NCBI GenBank assembly: GCA_025929005.1
Contig: JAICND010000087.1
Coordinates: 1-6,613, forward strand
Direction of reading: 5' to 3'
DNA: 6,613 nucleotides
Origin: Acidimicrobiia bacterium
Lineage (GTDB): Bacteria > Actinomycetota > Acidimicrobiia > Spongiisociales > ZC4RG35
The notes under the pieces were generated by a model that was not told where the DNA came from, ran no database searches, and saw only the letters and a program-made list of their open reading frames with translations. Position numbers and translations under genes: made by a program. Positions 1 to 5,234 of the stretch are shown here, piece by piece (the stretch's first letter is position 1; each line of letters begins with the position of its first letter).

Positions 1-1
1 A

Positions 2-310
2 AACGTAGTCTCGATATTGGGGGCCTACCCGTTGCCGGAGAGCAACCTCTTCGGTAGCCGCAATGTCTCGGGGTCTGCCCTCTTCGCAAGCCTGGGTGGA
101 TTACTGGCCGCAGGGATCCTGTCGTTGCCGGTGGCGGCCCTAGTAGTCGCCCCGTTGCTGATCTGGGGGACCTGGCAGGGGCTCCTGGGGGCGGCGGTGG
201 CCGTGGTCATCGGGTTGCTGATCCACCGCCTGAGTTTGCGGGTAGCCGGTTCACTGCTGGAGAGCCGCGCCCTCCGCCTGCTCGACGTCCTTGACAAGCC
301 CCCCGTCTAG
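2..310 (+). CDS. C-terminal fragment of a multi-spanning membrane protein, probably an ABC-2 type transporter permease (5' end outside window)
   Basis: The frame is open from the window edge to a TAG stop at 308-310, giving 102 visible residues. A TTG lies in frame at 17, but no stop precedes it, so the real start is upstream of the window. The visible part begins with a short polar stretch (N-V-V-S-I-L-G-A-Y-P-L-P-E-S-N). Two or three hydrophobic segments follow, spanning roughly visible residues 25-57 and 61-75, and then a basic, amphipathic tail. The NVVS-x-L-x-x-YP-x-P pattern followed by paired helices recalls the C-terminal end of actinobacterial ABC-2 exporter permeases; this is recognition from memory, not a search. 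No ATPase for it is visible here, so a partner, if any, lies to the left. The gene converges on metX and the two share the CTAG at 307-310, leaving no room for a conventional terminator between them. Another polytopic membrane protein cannot be excluded. Confidence 0.6.
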   Translation, partial: NVVSILGAYPLPESNLFGSRNVSGSALFASLGGLLAAGILSLPVAALVVAPLLIWGTWQGLLGAAVAVVIGLLIHRLSLRVAGSLLESRALRLLDVLDKPPV

Positions 311-1446
311 GTCAAGGCGGCTCTGAGCGCCTCCTCGAAGAGGTGGGGTTCTGTCAAGAAGGAGTCGTGACCCTTGGGGGAGGTCACCCGCTCCCAGGCC
401 ACCTCGACACCGGCTGCTCTCAGAGCTCTAACGAGTCCCTCCTGTTCAGCCGGGTAGAAGCAGGCATCCGAATCGATCGTGAACACATGCCACCGTTGAC
501 CCCGGCAGGCAGTGAGAGCCTCCACATATGAGGCGGCGCCGGTGTCGTCCATCAGGTCGTAGTTCGACCAGGCGTCGATGATGCGGAGGTAGCTGTTGGG
601 GTCGAAACGGATCACCAGCTTTTGACCCTGGTGCCAGAAGTAGGACTCGACTGGGTGGGTGACAAAAGGATGATCGATGGTCTCCGCCCGGGCCCTCGCC
701 TCGATGGCCCTGATCGACACGAACGACTTGTGGCTGATGATCCGGGCCAAGGCCAGCCCAGCGGAAGGAAAGCGACCGTCGTAGTACCAACCGGCGTTGA
801 AGTCGGGATCGTTGAGGATGGCCAGCTTCTGTTCAAAGTTGTACATCCGATGGAGGGTGGTGCTTCCCAAGCCACCCGCCAGAGAGATCACAGTGTCGAC
901 CCTCTCGGGATGACGGGCCGCCAGGGAGAGGCTCAGCAGTGCCCCCACCGAAGCACCGGCCACCGCCCTGACCTTGGCGATTCCGAGCCAGTCGAGCAGG
1001 GGTAGCTGGGAGTCGACGATGTCAGCGAGATGGACCTGAGGGAACTCCGGACCGTAGCGACTGCCGTGCCGGGGATCTATGTCAGCAGGTCCGGTGGTCC
1101 CGTAACAACCGCCGAGGTAGTTGACGCAGAGGACCGCCAGTCGGTCGGTGTCCACCGCCAGGCCGGGCCCGACGAAGCCCTCCCACCACCCCGTCTGGTT
1201 TTCTTCAACCCAGCGATCTACTCCCGGCACCATGGGGTTGTAGCCGGCAACATGCTGGCTGCCTGTCAGGGCGTGAAAAAGCAGAACCACGTTGTCGGCG
1301 TTCTTGTTGATTTGACCGTGGAGTTCGTAGGCGAGCCGGACCTCGGGCAGGGTCTCGCCGCTCCTCAGCTTGAACGGACCCGAGTCAAGGTCGAAGAACT
1401 TGGTCTCGACCGTTAGCGGTCCGGGGTACGGCGCAGCGCTGCTCAT
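307..1446 (-). CDS. metX: MetX-family homoserine (or serine) O-acyltransferase, alpha/beta-hydrolase fold
   Basis: The 379-residue protein has the usual MetX length and family blocks in order: HALTGSQHVAG (58-68), GWWEGFVGPG (86-95), a VNYLGGCYGTTGP block (108-120), the nucleophile elbow G-A-S-V-G (164-168), HPVESYFWHQGQKLVIRFDPNSYL (264-287) and a C-terminal GHDSFL. By family analogy the triad is Ser166, Asp327 (in IDSDACFYP) and His360. MetX enzymes move an acetyl or succinyl group from CoA to the hydroxyl of L-homoserine in the cytoplasm, activating it for methionine synthesis; some relatives act on L-serine. The elbow departs from the canonical GGSMGG, and no sulfhydrylase gene is nearby, so acyl donor and acceptor are uncertain. 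ATG 1446 is the first start codon after an in-frame stop. It has no good Shine-Dalgarno, and a small stem-loop ends one base before it. The gene lies 43 nt downstream of the S41 lipoprotein gene and is probably co-transcribed with it. Confidence 0.88.
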   Translation of the reverse strand: MSSAAPYPGPLTVETKFFDLDSGPFKLRSGETLPEVRLAYELHGQINKNADNVVLLFHALTGSQHVAGYNPMVPGVDRWVEENQTGWWEGFVGPGLAVDTDRLAVLCVNYLGGCYGTTGPADIDPRHGSRYGPEFPQVHLADIVDSQLPLLDWLGIAKVRAVAGASVGALLSLSLAARHPERVDTVISLAGGLGSTTLHRMYNFEQKLAILNDPDFNAGWYYDGRFPSAGLALARIISHKSFVSIRAIEARARAETIDHPFVTHPVESYFWHQGQKLVIRFDPNSYLRIIDAWSNYDLMDDTGAASYVEALTACRGQRWHVFTIDSDACFYPAEQEGLVRALRAAGVEVAWERVTSPKGHDSFLTEPHLFEEALRAALT

Positions 1447-1447
1447 C

Positions 1448-1472
1448 CCAAGACACGATAAGAAGTGCTTGG
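1448..1472 (-). promoter_or_regulatory. Small stem-loop directly before the metX start codon
   Basis: CCAAG (1448-1452) pairs with CTTGG (1468-1472). After a bulged A at 1453, CAC (1454-1456) pairs with GTG (1465-1467), leaving an 8-nt loop. In the minus-strand mRNA this 8-bp, once-bulged stem ends one base before the metX ATG, which otherwise lacks a clear Shine-Dalgarno. It could affect metX initiation, or be chance. There is no U-tract to make it a classical terminator. Confidence 0.3.
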
Positions 1473-1489
1473 TCGATCCTCCACTCTTG

Positions 1490-2815
1490 TCAGCCCCCGA
1501 CTATGGCCTCCAAGGCGGCATCGCGGCCACCGAAGTAGTCGGCGGCAGTAACCGGGACGACGAGATCAGGGATGATCGAGGGTCTGGTGTCGTCCGGCGT
1601 GCTCTTCTCCCAGTAGACGGTTGAGATCGAAGCGGCCAGTTTGGAGTTGGGAAGCAGCACGGTGCGCACATCCCCGTAGAGGTTGGGACTGCCGCCGGTT
1701 TCCTCTCCTACGAAGATCGCTTCCGTGGTCTGCTCGATTTCGGTGGCGAAGTTCATGGCAGCCGAGAAGGTGTTGCGTCCGGTGATGACGAACACAGGTA
1801 GCGCGAGGGTGCGCTCCTGCACCCATTCGAGGAAAGGGCCGTAAGTGAAGTTGTTCCCGCCGGGGTTGTGTCGGAGGTCGATCACGATCCGCTCGGCCGC
1901 ACTGTCGGCCATGTCGGCGTCCAGGCTCTCGAGCATTTGTTCGAGGCTCTGGGAGCTTCCCTCCGAAGTTGGTGACGAACCCTGCACGAAGTTGTACTGG
2001 ATGTAGACGGTGTTGCTGTCGGTGAGGAGGGTCGACCAGAAAGCCAGGTCGCGGTGACGCAAGTAATCGGGCTCCTCTCGTTGCGGAAGCCCCACCCCGA
2101 AGTTGCCGGGAATTGCGGGGGCGAACTCGTCATCCTCGATTGGTTCGATCCGGCGGCGTTGCTCGACGCCGTCGGCTCCACGCACCGTCAGGTACTCGGG
2201 CTCGTCGACACCCAGGGTGGCCAATACCTCTGGTGCCACCAGCAGCAGAGGAGCCAGCAGTCGCTTGGTCTGAGGGTTGTCGTACTGGAGGTAGGGGAGG
2301 ACCAGATCAACTGCTTCTGACGATGGAACCGACCCGATGGCGATCACCTCGGAACCGACCAGGTCGGCGTAGTCGGGGGCAGCTCCGACCACATGTACTC
2401 CGTCATCGAACAGGTAGAGCTGGATCGGCAACATGTGCCTTTCGAAGGTCCTCTGAAACAGGGGAAACAACTGGGTGTGACCATCGATGGTTGCCGTCAG
2501 GCGAGTGAGGTCGAGCAGGATCTCGTCATCGGTCGAATCGGGGATTTCGGCGTCGATCTCGGTCACCATCCGGGTGAGGTTGGCTTCACAGATTCGCCAC
2601 TCAGCGTTGGGGTGAAGGTCGTCAAAGCGGGCGACCAGAAATTCGAGGTCCTGGCGCCACTCCTCGTTGGTGAGGACCCGGCCGGGAACCAGCGTCGTGG
2701 TGGTGGTGGATGGAGATGAGGTGGTCGTGGCCGGTACCGACTGCGAGGGGAGCGGCTGACCGGCGCTGCTACAGGAGATGGTGAGAGCCAGCAGCGCCGG
2801 CGCCAGTTTTCGCAT
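1490..2815 (-). CDS. S41-family peptidase, predicted lipoprotein
   Basis: A 441-residue product results if translation begins at the ATG at 2815. An in-frame ATG at 2851 would add 12 residues, but it would put the operator inside the gene and bury the signal peptide. From 2815 the protein opens with a lipoprotein-type signal: RK, a hydrophobic stretch, then T-I-S before Cys15, the likely lipidated residue. A Ser/Thr/Pro-rich linker (about 24-44) leads to the peptidase region. DGHT (His113) resembles the conserved Asp-Gly-His of tricorn/IRBP-like S41 members. A PDZ-like segment (DLVGSEVIAIGSVPSSEA) follows near 151-168. Further on are the S41 strand motif IDLRHNPGG (312-320), the likely nucleophile Ser351 in NTFSAAMNF, and VGEETGG (369-375). 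The Ctp-type lysine is not seen, so a Ser-His-Glu arrangement (Ser351, His113, Glu371 or Glu372) is inferred. It probably acts on peptides or proteins outside the cytoplasmic membrane. It is first in a likely operon with metX and sits beside a MarR operator. Confidence 0.82.
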   Translation of the reverse strand: MRKLAPALLALTISCSSAGQPLPSQSVPATTTSSPSTTTTTLVPGRVLTNEEWRQDLEFLVARFDDLHPNAEWRICEANLTRMVTEIDAEIPDSTDDEILLDLTRLTATIDGHTQLFPLFQRTFERHMLPIQLYLFDDGVHVVGAAPDYADLVGSEVIAIGSVPSSEAVDLVLPYLQYDNPQTKRLLAPLLLVAPEVLATLGVDEPEYLTVRGADGVEQRRRIEPIEDDEFAPAIPGNFGVGLPQREEPDYLRHRDLAFWSTLLTDSNTVYIQYNFVQGSSPTSEGSSQSLEQMLESLDADMADSAAERIVIDLRHNPGGNNFTYGPFLEWVQERTLALPVFVITGRNTFSAAMNFATEIEQTTEAIFVGEETGGSPNLYGDVRTVLLPNSKLAASISTVYWEKSTPDDTRPSIIPDLVVPVTAADYFGGRDAALEAIVGG

Positions 2816-2851
2816 ATCCAAGATATACCACGAAGTCGTGATATATGTCAC
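2816..2851 (-). promoter_or_regulatory. Likely promoter of the S41-metX transcript (leaderless)
   Basis: On the minus strand, GTGACA (2851-2846) resembles a -35 box (5 of 6 to TTGACA). It is followed after 18 bp by TATATC (2827-2822), a 4-of-6 match to TATAAT. Six bases then separate it from the ATG at 2815, so transcription would begin at the A of the start codon. No Shine-Dalgarno precedes that ATG, which fits leaderless translation. The boxes lie in and between the two CACGA-AG-TCGTG operator copies, so bound repressor should block RNA polymerase. Confidence 0.45.
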
Positions 2852-2860
2852 GAAGTCGTG
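2823..2860. promoter_or_regulatory. Tandem palindromic operator, probable binding site of the divergent MarR regulator
   Basis: Two identical 12-mers, CACGAAGTCGTG, lie at 2829-2840 and 2849-2860. Each has 5-bp inverted arms CACGA/TCGTG around AG. The first extends to a 24-bp imperfect palindrome (2823-2846), arms ATATACCACGA and TCGTGATATAT matching at 10 of 11 positions. The surrounding 18-mers (2823-2840 and 2843-2860) agree at 16 of 18 positions and are offset by exactly 20 bp, about two helical turns, so two dimers would bind on the same DNA face. The pair occupies most of the gap between the S41 lipoprotein and MarR-family genes. Dyad sites of this size in a divergent gap are typical of MarR dimers. 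Assigning the site to this regulator is inference from position. Confidence 0.75.
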
Positions 2861-2865
2861 CTAGT

Positions 2866-2880
2866 TAGTCTGCAGGGGTG
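2866..2880 (+). promoter_or_regulatory. Possible -10 element and leaderless GTG start of the MarR-family gene
   Basis: TAGTCT (2866-2871) fits the loose TANNNT -10 pattern of high-GC Gram-positives and ends six bases before the GTG at 2878. No Shine-Dalgarno is properly spaced: the run AGGG touches the start codon. A leaderless mRNA is therefore plausible. No convincing -35 box is visible, because operator copy 2 occupies that region. Confidence 0.3.
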
Positions 2881-3318
2881 TCCCGTCAACCGACCTCACT
2901 CCTGTTCGATCTGTTCGTGGCAGGCCAGCAGGCGAGGACCCTTCTCAGCCGGGTGATGGGGCCGGCTCCGTTGCGACCCGACCAGTACGCGGTCTATAGC
3001 GCGGTCCTCGAATTCGGACCGGTGACACCTACCGAACTTGCCCGGCTGCTCGGAATGCCTCTCACGACCCTTCTCGAGTACACGCATCCGATGGAGCATC
3101 TGAAACATGCCAGACGTCTTGTCAACGCCCGTGATCAGCGGTCATACCTGCTCGAGCTGACAGCCTCCGGGCGTGAGGTGCATCGCCGCACGAATGCCGT
3201 GTTCGAGGTTGCCTCCGCCGCACTCCTGGCGCGACTCGAGATCCCGGAACTGGAGGCGCGCCAGACTCTGCGGGCTATTGCCAAGGCCGCAGCCGCGGCG
3301 AATGAGGCCGTCGGCTAA
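2878..3318 (+). CDS. MarR-family winged helix-turn-helix transcriptional regulator
   Basis: The 146-residue protein has the normal MarR length and layout. An N-terminal dimerisation helix is followed by LRPDQYAVYSAV (32-43). The helix-turn-helix spans about 50-75 (PTELARLLGMPLTTLLEYTHPMEHL), then the wing with Asp86-x-Arg88 and LLELTASGREV (91-101), then long Ala-rich C-terminal helices. Such proteins bind palindromic DNA as dimers and usually release it on binding a small ligand. The protein contains no cysteine, so a thiol-oxidation switch of the OhrR type is unlikely. The GTG start is the first possible start after an in-frame TAG at 2866, and starting at the next Met would remove the first dimerisation helix. 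It is transcribed divergently from the S41-metX pair across the CACGAAGTCGTG operators, so control of itself and that operon is the natural inference. Its TAA stop overlaps the stop of the convergent permease gene at 3315-3318. Confidence 0.88.
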   Translation: MSRQPTSLLFDLFVAGQQARTLLSRVMGPAPLRPDQYAVYSAVLEFGPVTPTELARLLGMPLTTLLEYTHPMEHLKHARRLVNARDQRSYLLELTASGREVHRRTNAVFEVASAALLARLEIPELEARQTLRAIAKAAAAANEAVG

Positions 3319-4289
3319 GCCCTGACCTCCTGTCGCATGAACAGCACATAGGCGATCGCAAATAGGGCAGCCGTCAGGGCGATCATTCCCACGATCTGTG
3401 GCCACACCACCAGCAGGCTCTGGGTCAGCGTGAGGTCGGAGACGATGGCCCGGTTGATTTGATCGAATGTGACCAGATCCACGGTACGTTCGGTCGGGTC
3501 CAAAAGGAGGGTTGAGCTCTCGGAGAAGAGCGTCAGGGGTGAGATCCGGGACAGAGTCACCTCAGCCTGCAGAAGTGCTCCTTGGTCGTCGGCAGGTGCC
3601 ACCAGGTTGGCGGCGGCCCGGAAGATGAAGCCGCCAAACAAGCTCAGGACTAGCCAGATCCCGATTGCGATCAGGGCCGAGGTGGCGGCGCGGGGGACGC
3701 TTACCGAGGCGAGTGTTGCCAATGCCTGCCAGAAGCCGACATAGATCACGGCCACCACCAGCCAGACCGCCAGACGGCCGATCTCGGTGGGCGTCGGTAT
3801 GAGACCCAACCGGAAGATCCCGATTCCCGACACGAAGATGACGAGGGCCAGCAGCATCAAACCGACCACCGCCAACCCTGCCACGAACTTGCCGAGGATC
3901 ACCTCGTCGCGATGGATGGGCTGGGCCAGCAACCGTGGCAGTGTTCCTTGCGAACGTTCACCGCTGATGGCGTCGAACCCGAACATGATTCCGAGGAGCG
4001 GCGCCAGGAAGCCGATGAAGACCACGAGTGGAAACGGCACGGGCTCGGCGGTCACCGTGAATAGCTTGAGGAACAGGGCCGGAACGCCAACTGCGCTCGG
4101 CGCTACCGACCGAATACCACCCGAGGCAGCGAAAACGGCGCCGGCCGCCGCCACCCCGAGGATCAATATCAGTACGTAGAAACGAGCCGAGAGGAGATGA
4201 TCGGCGAACTCTTTGCGGGCGACCACCTTCCAGCCATGACCGAGGCGGTAGCGGTCTCCGGGTGGGGCGATCACTGCCGAATCAGCCAA
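3315..4289 (-). CDS. ABC-2 type transporter permease
   Basis: This 324-residue polytopic membrane protein has about six hydrophobic segments, near 37-56, 87-105, 132-157, 171-193, 202-224 and 293-317. The ABC-2 hallmark lies between the second and third: FGFDAISGERSQGTLPRLLAQP followed by IHRDEVILGKFVAG (103-138). The N-terminal GWKVVARKEFADHL (19-32) resembles the amphipathic elbow helix that meets the ATPase. A large loop (about 225-290) separates the last two segments. It should form the membrane channel of the exporter powered by the ATPase encoded just upstream. Translation starts at TTG 4289, inside the end of the ATPase gene (8-nt overlap). AGGAGG at 4301-4296 lies six bases before the TTG and decides the start; the in-frame GTG at codon 6 is poorly placed. 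Translational coupling with the ATPase is likely. The substrate is unknown. Confidence 0.9.
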   Translation of the reverse strand: MADSAVIAPPGDRYRLGHGWKVVARKEFADHLLSARFYVLILILGVAAAGAVFAASGGIRSVAPSAVGVPALFLKLFTVTAEPVPFPLVVFIGFLAPLLGIMFGFDAISGERSQGTLPRLLAQPIHRDEVILGKFVAGLAVVGLMLLALVIFVSGIGIFRLGLIPTPTEIGRLAVWLVVAVIYVGFWQALATLASVSVPRAATSALIAIGIWLVLSLFGGFIFRAAANLVAPADDQGALLQAEVTLSRISPLTLFSESSTLLLDPTERTVDLVTFDQINRAIVSDLTLTQSLLVVWPQIVGMIALTAALFAIAYVLFMRQEVRA

Positions 4290-5232
4290 CGGGGGCCTCC
4301 TCTCGGTGGAAATAGCCGCGATAGACCTCGTCGAGATCGTCTGATGCCCGCCGGACCCCCGAAAGCTCGAGACCGGCCTGGACGAGACTGGCGATGAGCT
4401 GGTTGGTACTTCCCCGATTCACCTGGATCATGTAGACGTTCGGCACCCTGGCCGGCTGCACCGACTGGACGAACGACTTCCCGGTCAGAGCCGCCCGAAC
4501 CTTGGCCTGGTCAGCGGTTGTGTGCACCTCGACGTGCTCGGGTCCTTTGTTCTTGGCCGCCAGCTCATGAGGCGCACCCTGGGCGACCACGGTTCCTTTG
4601 ACGAAGATCGCAACCCGGTCACAAACCGCCTGGACCTGGTGAAGGAGGTGGCTGGAGAGCAACACCGTCACCTGGCGATCCTCGGCCAGGTTCCGAATCA
4701 GCGCCAACATCTCGGCGACGCCTTCGGGGTCGATGGAGGTCGTGGGCTCGTCGAGAATCAGTATCGCGGGCCGCTTGATGAGAGCGTCGGCGATCCCGAG
4801 GCGCTGCAGCATGCCTCGCGAATAGGTTCCGGTGGGCCGATCGGCGGCCTCGGTGAGACCCACTTCCTCTAGCAACTCGACGATTCGCTGATCGCCTTCC
4901 GTTTTGGGGAGCTGGTTGAGTCGAGCCGTGAACTTGAGGTTCTCGCGTCCGGTCATCGAGTCGTAAAAACCCACCGCATCGGGCAGGTAACCGACGCGGC
5001 TCTTGACCTCGAGAGGGTTGCGAGCCGGGTCGAGCCCGAGCACCTCGATCGATCCCGAGGTGGGTTCGATGAGACCCAACAGCATGAGGATGGTGGTGGT
5101 CTTGCCGGCCCCATTGGGGCCGAGCAGTCCGAAGACCTCGCCCGCCTGCAATCGCAGGTCGAGGGCATTGACCACCGTGACCTCGCCGTACTTTTTGGTC
5201 AGCCGGCTTGCGACGATCGTGGGATTCGCCAT
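4282..5232 (-). CDS. ABC transporter ATP-binding protein (ABC-2 exporter class)
   Basis: The 316-residue cytoplasmic ATPase has all nucleotide-binding motifs: Walker A GPNGAGKT (38-45), an altered Q-loop GYLPD (81-85, Asp in the usual Gln place), signature YSRGMLQR (137-144, an ABC-2-class variant of LSGGQ), Walker B ILILDEPT (157-164), D-loop SIDP (166-169) and switch histidine His195 in SSHLL. About 100 further residues form a C-terminal domain common in this group. It should dimerise, hydrolyse ATP and drive the permease that follows. The start ATG 5232 has GGAGGT (5242-5237) four bases upstream, overlapping the TAA stop of the NEW3-type gene; only 2 nt separate the two coding regions. The tight packing argues for equimolar subunits of one complex. 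The altered Q-loop, signature and D-loop residues are known variants and do not suggest an inactive enzyme. Confidence 0.95.
   Translation of the reverse strand: MANPTIVASRLTKKYGEVTVVNALDLRLQAGEVFGLLGPNGAGKTTTILMLLGLIEPTSGSIEVLGLDPARNPLEVKSRVGYLPDAVGFYDSMTGRENLKFTARLNQLPKTEGDQRIVELLEEVGLTEAADRPTGTYSRGMLQRLGIADALIKRPAILILDEPTTSIDPEGVAEMLALIRNLAEDRQVTVLLSSHLLHQVQAVCDRVAIFVKGTVVAQGAPHELAAKNKGPEHVEVHTTADQAKVRAALTGKSFVQSVQPARVPNVYMIQVNRGSTNQLIASLVQAGLELSGVRRASDDLDEVYRGYFHREEAPVG
4290..4301 (-). promoter_or_regulatory. Strong Shine-Dalgarno that sets the TTG start of the permease
   Basis: AGGAGG (4301-4296 on the minus strand) lies inside the last codons of the ATPase gene, six bases before TTG 4289. 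It is the best ribosome site near the permease N-terminus and supports the rare TTG start. Confidence 0.7.
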
Positions 5233-5234
5233 GG

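Noticed and set aside
622..1005. Open frames of 100-130 codons on the plus strand across metX
   Set aside because: They mirror a well-supported conserved gene on the other strand, as is common in GC-rich DNA, and show no recognisable domain.
1447..1489. Methionine-related riboswitch upstream of metX
   Set aside because: The 43-nt gap is too short for a SAM riboswitch and contains only one small stem.
2696..2725. Trinucleotide-like low-complexity run (GGT/GAT-rich on the plus strand)
   Set aside because: It encodes the Ser/Thr-rich linker behind the lipoprotein signal, a normal feature; not a microsatellite or CRISPR.
2816..2851. Extra 12-residue N-terminal extension of the S41 protein from an ATG at 2851
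   Set aside because: It would place the operator and promoter inside the coding region and put a polar stretch before a clean lipoprotein signal that begins at the ATG at 2815.
3313..3321. Short inverted repeat GGCT-A-AGCC at the marR/permease junction as a terminator
   Set aside because: Only 4-bp arms with a single-base centre and no T-tract; too small to terminate transcription.
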